A program made the translations under genes and the position numbers. Shown piece by piece: positions 46,439-55,628 of a stretch of DNA of 64,000 bases. This DNA is from Actinotalea subterranea (GTDB lineage: Bacteria; Actinomycetota; Actinomycetes; Actinomycetales; Cellulomonadaceae): the NCBI RefSeq assembly GCF_008364845.1, contig NZ_VTTP01000001.1:334827-398826 (forward strand). Reading direction: 5' to 3'. Position 1 is the first letter of the stretch. Every line of letters begins with the position of its first letter. Under the pieces are notes generated by a model, which ran no database searches, was not told where the DNA came from, and saw only the letters and a list, made by a program, of their open reading frames with translations.

Positions 46439-48298
46439 TCACTCCGCTGCGGAGCCCGCCGTCCAGTTCCAGAAGCCGGCGAAGATCGTCGGGTTGATCG
46501 AGATCTTCGAGACGCCCTGGAGCTTCTCCGGGTTCCAGGCGGTGACGCCGGGGAACTGGAAGATGGTCACGCCGAAGGCGTCGTCGACCAGGTGCTTCTC
46601 GATGCTGCCGAGCAGCTCCGCCTGCTTCTCCTCGTCCGTGGTGACCTGGAGCTCGTCGAGCAGCGAGTCCACCTCGGGGTTGGAGTAGCCGTAGAAGTTG
46701 TTGCCCGTGCCGTCGGCGTTCGTCCGGTAGTTCGAGTCGAGCTCCGTGACGGCCGTCGACTGCGACTGCCAGCCGAACAGCGCTGCGTCGTAGTACGTGG
46801 TGGCGTTGTCGAGGTCCGTGCCCCAGTCGGTCTGGACCTGGTACGGCGCGACCGTGAAGCCGGCCTCGGCGGCCGAGGCCGCGATCAGCTCGTACTCGTT
46901 CTGGCGACGCGTGTTGTTCGGGTCGAACAGCAGCCGGACGTTGATCGGACCGGCGACGCCGGCCTCGGCGAGAAGCGCCTTGGCGCCCTCGATGTCGACC
47001 TCGCCGTACTGCTCGGACTGCCCGTTGACGGCGACGACGTCGTCGTACAGCGGGGAGCCGGGCACGACGCTGTAGGAGTCACGCAGCTCGGCGTTCTCGT
47101 TGAGCGGCTTGATCAGGTTGTCGATGATCTGCTGGCGCGGGATCGTCTTGAGGAACGCCTGGCGCACCTTGAGGGCCTTGTCGGCGTCGCCGCCGTACAT
47201 GGCCGGGTCGAACGCCCCGCCGTTGGTGACCTGCAGGTCGATGTGCTCGTACGTGCCCTCGTCCGAGGTCTCGATCTCGAGCCCGTCGATCGCCTGGAGC
47301 GCCTCGAGGACGTCGGCCGTGGCCTGCGGGCTGATGAGGTCGACCTCACCGTTCTGCAGCGCCTGGACCTGGCCCATCGGGTCGCCGTTCCAGCGGACCG
47401 TGACGGTCGGGATGGCGGCCGTGAGCTCGCCCTTGTAGTTCTCGTTCGTCTTGAGCGTCATGTACTGCTCTTCGACGAAGTCGGTCATCACGTACGCGCC
47501 GCTGGAGAGGTAGAGCTCCTCGTCCTCGGGCAGCGAGGTGTAGTTGAAGTCCGTGCTCCAGACCTTGGAGATCTTCGCGATCGCCTCGGAGTCGTCCTCG
47601 GCCAGCGCGTCGACGAGCGCCTGCTTGGCCTCGGTCGGGTCCTCGATGCCGAGGGCGCGCTTCACGACGACGTGGGCCGGCAGGTTCGGGCCCGTGATGC
47701 AGGTCTCCCAGTCGGCGAACGGCTTGGAGTAGACGAGGGTGATCGTCTTGCCGTCGATCTCAGGGATGTCCTCGATCAGGGGGACGCAGGAGGACAGGCC
47801 GTCGAAGTAGATGCCCGCGTCGATGGCCTCCTGGTTCGTGATGTTCCCCTCGTCGTCCGTCTCGGGGGTCACGTTGTTGTAGGTGCCGACCTGGGCGGCC
47901 CACTCGAGGAGGAAGTCGGCCGGGTCGACGGGCACGCCGTCGGACCACTGCGCGTCGTCCGCGAAGGTGTACTCGATCGTCAGCGGGTCGTCCGAGGTCT
48001 TCTCGTACGTGCCGAAGGACTCGTCCTGGACCAGGTTGAGCTCCTGGTCGTAGTAGTTGAAGGACGAGTTCATCAGGTAGCGCAGGACCGAGTTGGCGGT
48101 TGCGTTACCCGTGGCGCTGTTGATGTTGTACGAGTAGAACGGCTGGTTCCACGCGATGTTCACCGACGCCTCGGTGCTGATGCCCGCGTTGTCGTCCTCG
48201 GAGCCGTTGGCTTCGTCTGCGTCACCGCTGCAGCCCGCGAGCACGAGCGCGCTCGCTGCAGCGACCGCGACGGCCGCGGACTTGCGTGAGATCCTCAA
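46439..48298 (-). CDS. dppA: Oligopeptide-binding lipoprotein (DppA/OppA family), 619 aa
   Basis: Extracytoplasmic binding protein (SBP_bac_5). The TTG at 48298 is chosen: a perfect AGGAGG lies 4 bases upstream (48303-48308) and the product opens with a textbook lipoprotein signal, MRISRKSAAVAVAAASALVL then AGC. An ATG at 48331 would add 11 residues and lacks a good ribosome site. The mature part contains WSDGVPVDPADFLLEWAAQV and VRQAFLKTIPRQQIIDNL, typical of the family. The peptide ligand is inferred from the DppC/DppDF-type partners. Confidence 0.92.
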   Translation of the reverse strand: MRISRKSAAVAVAAASALVLAGCSGDADEANGSEDDNAGISTEASVNIAWNQPFYSYNINSATGNATANSVLRYLMNSSFNYYDQELNLVQDESFGTYEKTSDDPLTIEYTFADDAQWSDGVPVDPADFLLEWAAQVGTYNNVTPETDDEGNITNQEAIDAGIYFDGLSSCVPLIEDIPEIDGKTITLVYSKPFADWETCITGPNLPAHVVVKRALGIEDPTEAKQALVDALAEDDSEAIAKISKVWSTDFNYTSLPEDEELYLSSGAYVMTDFVEEQYMTLKTNENYKGELTAAIPTVTVRWNGDPMGQVQALQNGEVDLISPQATADVLEALQAIDGLEIETSDEGTYEHIDLQVTNGGAFDPAMYGGDADKALKVRQAFLKTIPRQQIIDNLIKPLNENAELRDSYSVVPGSPLYDDVVAVNGQSEQYGEVDIEGAKALLAEAGVAGPINVRLLFDPNNTRRQNEYELIAASAAEAGFTVAPYQVQTDWGTDLDNATTYYDAALFGWQSQSTAVTELDSNYRTNADGTGNNFYGYSNPEVDSLLDELQVTTDEEKQAELLGSIEKHLVDDAFGVTIFQFPGVTAWNPEKLQGVSKISINPTIFAGFWNWTAGSAAE

Positions 48299-48778
48299 TG
48301 TTCCTCCTGACAAGGATGTGGTGAGCGACATTGGGCCCTTCGGCCCCTCGGCAGCCCGCACTCGGGCTCGCTGGAGCCACCCGGCGATCGCTCACCATGT
48401 GGTTGCCGCGACTGTACCCCCGCGAATCCCGGCATTCGGGACGCGTAACAGTTCGGGTTGGTGATCGTTACCTGATCGATACTGGCCGGTACGTCTCACC
48501 AGACGAGACGACCCCGGAGGTCGGGCCCGGGCTCCCCCGGCGAGGGTCCGGCTCCTGTCGACGGAATCCGTTGCGCCTATCCGGGTCTGGCCGGTGAACC
48601 GTCGTCAGACGCACCGCTGACAGGCGCTAGCACATCGCGGCGCCCGATGCCGGTCTCCGAGACGGATCCGGCCCCGCGCGGGCCCCGTCGCACTGCGCGA
48701 CGCCGACGGGCCACGGGCCTGTTAGCGTCGGGGAGCAGGTCGTCCGACACTGCCGACGGCGGAGGTCAGGGGGCTGAC
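48299..48778. other. 480-bp gap between divergent dppA and phosphatase genes
   Basis: No credible gene is seen. It should carry both divergent promoters. GTAAC/GTTAC arms around 48446-48471 and CGTCTC/GAGACG arms (48492-48497 with 48505-48510) are the only inverted repeats noticed. TAGCGT near 48723 fits a -10 for the phosphatase gene. In-frame codons back to an ATG at 48647 exist but encode Arg/Ser/Gly-rich sequence of noncoding type. Confidence 0.55.
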
Positions 48779-50974
48779 GTGGGCACTGACGCCTCGCCCG
48801 CTGCGCCCCGCCGACGACGCGGTGACGACCTCCCCCAGGGTGACGACGCCCGGCGCGTGCTCGGCGAGCTCGCGATCCGGGCCGCGGGCATCGGGACCTT
48901 CGACTGGGACCTCGTCACGGGCCGCCTCGCCTGGGACGACCAGCTGCTCGACCTGTTCGGCTACGACCGCAGCTCGTTCGACGAGACGATCGAGGGCTTC
49001 TCGGCCCGCGTCCACCCGGCGGACCAGCCGCGGGTCTCCGCCGCCCTCGCCTCCGCGATCGACACGTGCGGCGAGTACGAGGCGGAGTACCGGGTGGTCG
49101 CGCCCGACCGACCAGTGCGATGGGTCGCCGCGCGGGGACGGGCCCTGGCCGACGGCACCGGACGCGCCGTCCGGGTGCTCGGCGCCGCCTACGACCGCAC
49201 AGCGGTGCACGACAGCGAGGCCCGGGTCGCGCGCGTGCTCGAGGCCACGCCCACCGCGTTCTACTCGCTCGACCACGCGTGGCGCTTCACCTACGTCAAC
49301 GCCGAGGCCGAGCGGCTCCTCGGGACGGCACGCGAGGCACTCCTCGGGCGCGTCGTGTGGGACCTCTTCCCCGCCGCCCTCGACTCGGCATTCGAGGAGA
49401 AGTACCGGCGGGCGCTCGCCGAGCAACGTCCCGTCGTCTTCGACGCCTACTACCCCGCGCCCCTCGACGGATGGTTCGAGCTCCACGCGTGGCCGAGCCC
49501 GGACGGCCTCTCCGTGCACTTCTTCGACATCACCGCACGGCGGGCGGCGCAGGAGGAGGCGGAGCGGACGGCCGAGCGTGCGTCGCTGCTCGCCGAGGTC
49601 ACGGCCGCGCTCACCGGCACCCTCGACGCCGAGGAGGCGGTCGCGCGCCTCGCCCAGCTCGTCGTCCCCGCGCTCGGCGACTGGTGCGTCGTCACGCTCG
49701 TCGACGACGACCACGCCGACCTCCGCCGTGGCCTCCGCGACATCGGCTGGTGGCACGCCGACCCCGCCCAGCGCCCCCTCGTCGAGCGGTACGCGAACCT
49801 GCGGCTCGACGCCCTCGAGCCCCGCTCGTTCGTCGCGCAGGCACTCCAGTCCGGTGAGCCCGCGCACGTCGAGGAAGGCGCGACGCGCGCGGTCCGCTCC
49901 GTCCTCAAGCCCGGTGAGGCCAGGGACCTGCTGGACCGGCTCGCGCCCGAGGCCGTCGTCGTGCTCCCGCTGCGGGGCCGCGGCCGGACCGTCGGCCTGC
50001 TGAGCCTGTTCGCCGGCGCGGAGCGCGTGCCCATGAGCCCCGCCGACATCGCCACGGCGCAGGACGTGGCGGGCCGTGCCGGGCTCGCGCTCGACAACTC
50101 GCGCCTGTACCGCCAGCAGCGACGTCTCGCCGAGGGCCTCCAGCGCTCGCTCCTGACACCCCCTCCCGAGCCGGACCACATGCAGGTCGTCGTCCGCTAC
50201 GTCCCAGCTGCGGAGGCGGCCCAGATCGGCGGCGACTGGTACGACGCCTTCCTCCAGCGCGACGGCGCGACCGTCCTCGTGATCGGGGACGTCGTCGGCC
50301 ACGACACGGCGGCGGCCGCCGCGATGGGCCAGGTCCGTTCCATCCTGCGCGGGATCGCCGTCGCGACGGGCGCCGGGCCCGCACAGCTGCTGCGCGAGGT
50401 CGACCAGGCGATGCGCACGCTCCAGGCCACCACGATCGCCACAGCCGTCGTCGCCCGCATCGAGCAGACGCCCGAGGACCTCGCGCACCTGCGCACCCGC
50501 GTGCGCTGGTCGAACGCGGGTCATCCGCCGCCTCTGGTCATCCGCCCCGACGGCACCGTCGTCCCGCTCGTGGCGGCCCAGGGCGACCTCCTGCTCGGCG
50601 TCCTGCCTGACACGCTACGTCGCGAGACCGAGGTGGTGCTCGACGCCGGGTCCACGGTCCTCCTGTTCACCGACGGCCTCGTCGAGCGTCGCGCCCAGCC
50701 GCTGCGCGCGGGGCTCACGCGCCTCCAGCAGGTGCTGAGCGAGCTGGCGCGGCTCGACCTCGACCTCGACGCGCTGTGCGACGAGACCCTGCGGCGCATG
50801 CTGCCCCCGCACCCGGAGGACGACGTCGCGCTCGTCGCCGTGCGCCTGCACCCGCAGGTCGGCCCCCGCCCGCCCGAGGCCGGGCCCAACCGGGTGCCGC
50901 CGGACGTCCCGCCCGCACCCGAGGCTCCCGCCGGCACGGCTGGTGCGGCTGGTGCGGAGGGCGAACGCCCCTGA
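48779..50974 (+). CDS. PAS-PAS-GAF sensor PP2C-type (SpoIIE/RsbU) phosphatase, 731 aa
   Basis: Soluble multi-sensor serine/threonine phosphatase, probably acting on an anti-anti-sigma factor. Domains: PAS 1 (about 27-140; GIGTFDWDLVTGRLAWDDQL), PAS 2 (about 150-260; TPTAFYSLDHAWRFTYVNAE), GAF (about 270-430), PP2C (about 445-690). Metal-site motifs are GGDWYDAF, GDVVGHD (usually GDVxGHG), TDGLVERR and DDVALVAVR. A Pro/Ala tail ends the chain. The GTG at 48779 has AGGGGG five bases upstream and is preferred to ATG 48647. No partner STAS or kinase gene lies in the window. Confidence 0.88.
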   Translation: MGTDASPAAPRRRRGDDLPQGDDARRVLGELAIRAAGIGTFDWDLVTGRLAWDDQLLDLFGYDRSSFDETIEGFSARVHPADQPRVSAALASAIDTCGEYEAEYRVVAPDRPVRWVAARGRALADGTGRAVRVLGAAYDRTAVHDSEARVARVLEATPTAFYSLDHAWRFTYVNAEAERLLGTAREALLGRVVWDLFPAALDSAFEEKYRRALAEQRPVVFDAYYPAPLDGWFELHAWPSPDGLSVHFFDITARRAAQEEAERTAERASLLAEVTAALTGTLDAEEAVARLAQLVVPALGDWCVVTLVDDDHADLRRGLRDIGWWHADPAQRPLVERYANLRLDALEPRSFVAQALQSGEPAHVEEGATRAVRSVLKPGEARDLLDRLAPEAVVVLPLRGRGRTVGLLSLFAGAERVPMSPADIATAQDVAGRAGLALDNSRLYRQQRRLAEGLQRSLLTPPPEPDHMQVVVRYVPAAEAAQIGGDWYDAFLQRDGATVLVIGDVVGHDTAAAAAMGQVRSILRGIAVATGAGPAQLLREVDQAMRTLQATTIATAVVARIEQTPEDLAHLRTRVRWSNAGHPPPLVIRPDGTVVPLVAAQGDLLLGVLPDTLRRETEVVLDAGSTVLLFTDGLVERRAQPLRAGLTRLQQVLSELARLDLDLDALCDETLRRMLPPHPEDDVALVAVRLHPQVGPRPPEAGPNRVPPDVPPAPEAPAGTAGAAGAEGERP

Positions 50975-51010
50975 CGCGAGGGCCCGGGGAGACGGTGGTT
51001 CGATGGGGCC

Positions 51011-51358
51011 GTGATGATCTTCCATCTGGCGCACCGCGACGAGTGGGACACCGCGTCGACCACCGGTCCCTATGCGACCTCGACCCGGGGCGCGAGCCTC
51101 GACGAGGTCGGCTTCATCCACGCCTCGTACGAGCACCAGCTGAGCCCGGTGGCCGAGCTCGTCTACGCCGACGACGAGGCGGAGCTGTGCGTCCTGGTCC
51201 TGGACGCGGACGCCATCCGCGCCGCGGGAACACCTGTCGTCGACGAGGACGGCGGTGACGGAGAGCTGTACCCGCACATCTACGGGCCGATCACGCCGGC
51301 GTTCGTGACCGACGTCCGCCCGGCCGGCTTCGACGCCGAGGGTCGCTTCCGGTTCTGA
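51011..51358 (+). CDS. DUF952 protein, 115 aa
   Basis: A small cytoplasmic protein of the DUF952 family. It begins MMIFHLAHRDEWDTASTTGP; DEVGFIHASYEHQL contains the conserved G-F-I-H-x-S element, and LYPHIYGPI the Y-P-H-x-Y-G element. The biochemical role is unknown. GTG 51011 and the following ATG are both possible starts. It follows the phosphatase gene by 36 bp and may be in its transcript. Confidence 0.85.
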   Translation: MMIFHLAHRDEWDTASTTGPYATSTRGASLDEVGFIHASYEHQLSPVAELVYADDEAELCVLVLDADAIRAAGTPVVDEDGGDGELYPHIYGPITPAFVTDVRPAGFDAEGRFRF

Positions 51359-51497
51359 CGCGCCTGGGGGTCGTGGCCTCCTCTGACGCGAGGGCGGAAC
51401 GCCGCCCCGTCGCATCGCCGACGGCCATCGGGAGACGCGCGCCGGATCACGGTCGTCTCGCGCCGCTGCGACCGCTGCGCCGCGCCGATGACGTGGT

Positions 51498-52490
51498 TCA
51501 GCCGCTACCGGGAGCCGCGGCGCGGAGCATCCTCACCGCCGTCGTGCGCACCCGTTCACGGAGCTCCTCCGGACGCTCGATCACCACCTCGCAGTCGAGG
51601 GCCGCGATGACCGAGACCAGCCAGCCCAGGTCCTCGGCGTGGATCTCCGCCCTGTGCCACGGCAGCCGGTCGTCGTCCGCCGTCGGCGTGCCCCTGCGTC
51701 CCAGCCGCTCGAGCCCGGCCACGCTGGCCGGGAGATGGGCACGGATGCGTTCCTCTGTCTGCCGGATGCGGAGGACCACCTTCCACCGGTAGTCGGCGTG
51801 GACGAGACGCTCCGTCAGCCGCGCCGCCACGTCGTCCCGCTCCGGCGGTACGAACGTCTGGGCGAGCGACCGTGCGGTCTCCACCCGATCGACCCGGAAG
51901 ACACGCTCCTCCTGCGTGCCGGTGTCCAGCGCAAGGAGGTACCAGTGGTCCCCGCGAGCGATGAGCCCGTAGGGGTGCAGGGTCCGTCGGGACGGCACGC
52001 CCTCTCGGTTGCGGTAGCGCACGTCGACGGCCCGCCCGAGGTCGAGCGCGTCCGCCAGGGTCAGCATCACCGCGGGGTCGGGGTCGCCGTCGCGAACGCG
52101 ACCGTCACTCACCATCGCGGCGAGCACGGCATCGATGCGCTCCGCGTCCTGGGACGGCAGAGCTCGCTTGACCTTGGACAGGGCGGTCTGCGCGGCCACG
52201 CCGGGCCCGTCCCGCGTGGGCCGCACGCGGGACAGCCCGAGGAAGACGGCCATCACCTCCTCGCTCGTGAACGTCAACGGCAGGACACGCCGGCCCGGCA
52301 TGAGTCGGTACCCCCCGTAGCGCCCGCGCAAGGACTCGACAGGCACGTCGAGGGCGACCAGCCGCCTGACGTCCCGACGGACCGTCCGTTCGTCGACGCC
52401 GAGGCGGTCCGCCAGCTCGGACACCGTGCGCACGTGCGCCGACTGCAGCAGCTCGAGGAGCTTGAGCGCTCGCGCGGTGCCGTCGGCCAT
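51498..52490 (-). CDS. WYL-domain transcriptional regulator (YafY/DeoR-like), 330 aa
   Basis: An N-terminal helix-turn-helix (VRTVSELADRLGVDERTVRR) is followed by a WYL ligand-sensing domain at about residues 140-225, with the name-giving HWYLLALDT and downstream FRVDRVETARSLAQTF. A C-terminal WCX-type extension ends the chain. Such regulators sense small molecules or nucleic acids. It diverges from the VOC-protein gene across 104 bp, a common arrangement in which the regulator controls its neighbour. The gap 51359-51497 shows no gene. Confidence 0.9.
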   Translation of the reverse strand: MADGTARALKLLELLQSAHVRTVSELADRLGVDERTVRRDVRRLVALDVPVESLRGRYGGYRLMPGRRVLPLTFTSEEVMAVFLGLSRVRPTRDGPGVAAQTALSKVKRALPSQDAERIDAVLAAMVSDGRVRDGDPDPAVMLTLADALDLGRAVDVRYRNREGVPSRRTLHPYGLIARGDHWYLLALDTGTQEERVFRVDRVETARSLAQTFVPPERDDVAARLTERLVHADYRWKVVLRIRQTEERIRAHLPASVAGLERLGRRGTPTADDDRLPWHRAEIHAEDLGWLVSVIAALDCEVVIERPEELRERVRTTAVRMLRAAAPGSG

Positions 52491-52594
52491 GCGCCCATCA
52501 TCGCCAATACCGGGCGGATGCGGCCCGGAATCCCTTCTACGGTCCGCGTGTGGCCTTTCCGGCCACGGGCACCGACACGCGAGGAGAGAGAGCC

Positions 52595-53011
52595 ATGCAG
52601 CTCACCGCCACCCGGATCATCACCGACGACCTCGACGCCCTGGTCGCGTTCTACGAGAAAGTGACCGGGATCAGCGCGACCAGGCTCCATCCGATGTTCG
52701 CCGAGCTGCGCACCGGGCTCGGCACGCTCGCGATCGCCAGCTCAGCCACCGTCCCGCTGCTGGGCGCCGACGCCGCGGAGGCCCGCGCGAACCGGAGCGT
52801 GATCCTGGACTTCCTGGTCGACGACGTCGACGCGACGCGCGACGCCCTCCGGGACGTCGTCGAGGTGTTCGTGAACGAGCCGACGGACATGCCCTGGGGG
52901 AACCGCTCGCTCCTCCTCCGAGACCCCGACGGCAACCTGGTCAACGTCTTCACGCCGATCAGCGAGCTCCGCCGCCCCGGCACGGCGGAGGGACCCGGGC
53001 TCACACGTTGA
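52595..53011 (+). CDS. VOC-superfamily (glyoxalase/bleomycin-resistance-like) protein, 138 aa
   Basis: Two beta-alpha-beta-beta-beta modules are suggested by TRIITDDLDALVAFYEKVTG and SVILDFLVDDVDATRDALRD, ending with LLLRDPDGNLVNVFTPI, the usual C-terminal VOC strand pair. It could be a lyase, dioxygenase-like or drug-binding protein; the substrate is unknown. ATG 52595 has GAGGAGAG upstream. It diverges from the WYL regulator. Its last 11 bases overlap the end of convergent ychF. Confidence 0.85.
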   Translation: MQLTATRIITDDLDALVAFYEKVTGISATRLHPMFAELRTGLGTLAIASSATVPLLGADAAEARANRSVILDFLVDDVDATRDALRDVVEVFVNEPTDMPWGNRSLLLRDPDGNLVNVFTPISELRRPGTAEGPGLTR

Positions 53012-54095
53012 AGCGGAACTCCACCACGTCGCCGTCGGCCATGACGTAGTCCTTGCCCTCGATGCGGGCCTTGCCTGCCGCGCGGGCCGCGGCGATGGAC
53101 CCGGCCTCGACGAGGTCGTCGAAGCTGATGACCTCGGCCTTGATGAACCCTCGCTCGAAGTCGGTGTGGATGACGCCCGCGGCCTGCGGTGCGGTCCAGC
53201 CCTTGCGGATCGTCCACGCGCGGGCCTCCTTGGGCCCTGCCGTGAGGTAGGTCTGCAGGCCGAGGGTGTGGAAGCCGACGTGCGCGAGCTGGTCGAGGCC
53301 TGCCTCGGCCTGACCCGACTCGGCGAGCATCTCGGCGGCGTCCTCGGGGTCGAGCTCGACGAGCTCGGACTCGAGCTTGGCGTCGAGGAAGATCGCGTCG
53401 GCCGGGGCGACGAGCGCCCTCAGCTCTGCCCTGCGCGCGTCGTCCGCGAGGCCCGCGTCGTCCGTGTTGAACACGTAGATGAACGGCTTGGTCGTCAGGA
53501 GCTGGAGCTCGCGCAGGGCGGCCGGGTCGACGCCGGCCTTGGCGAGGCGGTCCTGGGCCGCGAAGAGCGTCGACCCCTCGGACAGCACCGTGTACGCCTC
53601 CTGGGCGGCGGTGAGGACCGCGGCGTCCGTCTTCTTGCCGCGCACCTCCTTCTCGAGGCGCGGGATCGCCTTCTCGACGGTCTGCAGGTCCGCCAGGACC
53701 AGCTCCGTGTTGATCGTCTCGATGTCGTCGGCCGGGTGGATGCGGCCCTCGACGTGCACGACGTCGTCGTCGGCGAACGACCGGACCACCTGGCAGATCG
53801 CGTCGGCCTCGCGGATGTTCGCGAGGAACTTGTTGCCGAGGCCCTCCCCCTCGCTCGCGCCGCGCACGATGCCTGCGATGTCGACGAACGAGACGACCGC
53901 CGGCACGAGGCGCTCGCTGCCGAAGATGTCGGCGAGCGTGCGCAGGCGGGGGTCGGGCAGCGGGACCACGCCGATGTTCGGCTCGATCGTCGCGAACGGG
54001 TAGTTCGCGGCGAGGACCTGGTTGCGGGTCAGCGCGTTGAAGAGGGTGGACTTGCCGACGTTGGGCAGTCCGACGATGCCGATGGTGAGAGCCAC
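53001..54095 (-). CDS. ychF: Redox-responsive ribosome-binding ATPase YchF
   Basis: Obg-related P-loop NTPase, 364 aa, which prefers ATP. G1 is GLPNVGKSTLFNALT at residues about 8-22; DIAGIVRGASEGEGLGNKFL is the switch II region. The TGS-like C-terminus includes ARAWTIRKGWTAPQAAGVIH and KDYVMADGDVVEFRFNV. The start is GTG 54095; TAGACT eight bases upstream suggests a leaderless transcript. The gene is convergent and overlapping with the VOC gene. Confidence 0.97.
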   Translation of the reverse strand: MALTIGIVGLPNVGKSTLFNALTRNQVLAANYPFATIEPNIGVVPLPDPRLRTLADIFGSERLVPAVVSFVDIAGIVRGASEGEGLGNKFLANIREADAICQVVRSFADDDVVHVEGRIHPADDIETINTELVLADLQTVEKAIPRLEKEVRGKKTDAAVLTAAQEAYTVLSEGSTLFAAQDRLAKAGVDPAALRELQLLTTKPFIYVFNTDDAGLADDARRAELRALVAPADAIFLDAKLESELVELDPEDAAEMLAESGQAEAGLDQLAHVGFHTLGLQTYLTAGPKEARAWTIRKGWTAPQAAGVIHTDFERGFIKAEVISFDDLVEAGSIAAARAAGKARIEGKDYVMADGDVVEFRFNV

Positions 54096-54103
54096 GGGCG
54101 ACG

Positions 54104-54109
54104 AGTCTA
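54104..54109 (-). promoter_or_regulatory. Probable leaderless -10 of ychF
   Basis: Minus-strand TAGACT (TANNNT) ends 8 bases before the GTG start and no ribosome site is present. This spacing is typical of leaderless actinobacterial transcripts. Confidence 0.45.
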
Positions 54110-54188
54110 CGGGCGCGCGCCGCGACCCGTGTCCCCTCGCGCGTGTGGGGGCGGGCCGGATGTCGGTGGGCGCTGGGAGGGTTGGGGC

Positions 54189-55550
54189 ATGGAGACAGCC
54201 CTCGTCCTCGCCGGCGTGCTCGTCGGTGCCCTGATCGGCGTGCTCGTCGGGCGGGTCCTCGGCGCGCAGGGTTCCGCCGCGCGTGTGCAGGCAGCCGAGC
54301 TCGACGCCGCGCGTCTGCGGGTCCAGCTCGAGACCGAGCGGCAGATGGCCACGGAACGGCTCGCGGCTGCGCAGGGTGACCAGCGACGCCTCACCGACCA
54401 GTTCCGCGCGGTCGCGGCGGAGGCGCTCGCCGCGAACAACGACCAGTTCCTCGGCCTCGCGGAGCAGCGCCTGCGCGCCACGCAGCAGAGCCACGAGGCC
54501 GCGCTCGCGACGCGTGAGCAGGCCGTCCGCACGCTCGTCGAACCCATCGCGACGGTCCTCGACGAGGTCAGGGCGGAGGTGACGGCGGCCGAGCAGGCGC
54601 GCCTGGTGAGCCAGAGCGCCCTCGGGGAGCAGGTCCGTGCGATGCGGGAGACGTCGGACCTCCTGCGCAGCGAGACGGGCCAGCTCGTCACCGCCCTGCG
54701 CTCCTCCCAGGTCCGCGGCCGCTGGGGTGAGCTCCAGCTGCGTCGCGTCGTCGAGGCGGCAGGCATGCTCGAGCACGTCGACTTCGTCGAGCAGGCATCC
54801 GTGCGGACCGACGACGGCGCGCAGCGGCCCGACATGGTGGTGCGGCTCAGCGGTGGGAAGCAGGTGGTGCTCGACTCCAAGGTCGCGTTCCTCGGCTACC
54901 TCGACGCGGTCCAGGCCGACGACGACGCCGTGCGCGCGCAGCGCATGGCCGCCCACGCCCGGCACATGCGCAAGCACGTCGACGACCTGGCGAGCAAGCA
55001 GTACTGGGAGCAGCTCTCGCCCGCCCCGGAGTTCGTGGTCATGTTCGTCCCGGCCGAGCCGTTCCTCCACGCCGCCCTCGAGGTCGACCCGACGCTCTAC
55101 GAGTACGCGATGGAGCGCAACGTCGTCATCGCGACGCCCATGACCCTCGTAGCCCTCCTGCGGACCGTCGCCTACGCGTGGCGCCAGGAAGCCCTCGCCG
55201 CGAACGCGCAGCAGGTGCTCACCCTCGGTCGCGAGCTGCACGGCCGGCTCGCAACGCTCGGAGGTCACGTCAGCCGGCTCGGCAGGCAGCTCGACGGCGC
55301 GGTGCGCTCCTACAACGACACCGTGAGCTCGCTCGAGTCACGTGTGCTCGTCAGCGCCCGCCGGCTCGCCGAGCTGCGCGTGACGGACGACGAGCTCGAG
55401 ACCCCCGCGCAGGTCGAGCGGGTGAGCCGGCAGGTCCAGGCCCCCGAGCTCGTCGCGGCGGACGACGAGCGCGTCGTCGCGATCGATGGCCTCACCGGGC
55501 CGAGGGAACCCGGCCTGTGGGACGTGGTGCGCAGGTCCAGCTCCGCCTGA
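54189..55550 (+). CDS. rmuC: DNA recombination protein RmuC homologue, 453 aa
   Basis: An N-terminal helix (ALVLAGVLVGALIGVLVGRV) anchors a long coiled coil (about 30-180) rich in Ala/Glu/Gln. The RmuC nuclease-like domain follows: SSQVRGRWGELQLRRVVEAA, VVLDSKVAFLGYLDAVQ, and EFVVMFVPAEPFLHAAL. In E. coli RmuC limits DNA rearrangements at inverted repeats. ATG 54189 is preceded by GGGAGGG. It diverges from ychF over 93 bp. Confidence 0.92.
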   Translation: METALVLAGVLVGALIGVLVGRVLGAQGSAARVQAAELDAARLRVQLETERQMATERLAAAQGDQRRLTDQFRAVAAEALAANNDQFLGLAEQRLRATQQSHEAALATREQAVRTLVEPIATVLDEVRAEVTAAEQARLVSQSALGEQVRAMRETSDLLRSETGQLVTALRSSQVRGRWGELQLRRVVEAAGMLEHVDFVEQASVRTDDGAQRPDMVVRLSGGKQVVLDSKVAFLGYLDAVQADDDAVRAQRMAAHARHMRKHVDDLASKQYWEQLSPAPEFVVMFVPAEPFLHAALEVDPTLYEYAMERNVVIATPMTLVALLRTVAYAWRQEALAANAQQVLTLGRELHGRLATLGGHVSRLGRQLDGAVRSYNDTVSSLESRVLVSARRLAELRVTDDELETPAQVERVSRQVQAPELVAADDERVVAIDGLTGPREPGLWDVVRRSSSA

Positions 55551-55628
55551 GCCAGCGCCAGGTCGGACCGGGCCCCGCACGAGCCGGCCCTGGCACCCCC
55601 GCGTGACGAGGTACGACGTGGCGCGAGC

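Noticed and set aside
48647-48778. N-terminal extension of the phosphatase from ATG 48647
   Set aside because: It adds 44 Arg/Ser/Gly-rich residues without a ribosome site, while GTG 48779 has AGGGGG at ideal distance.
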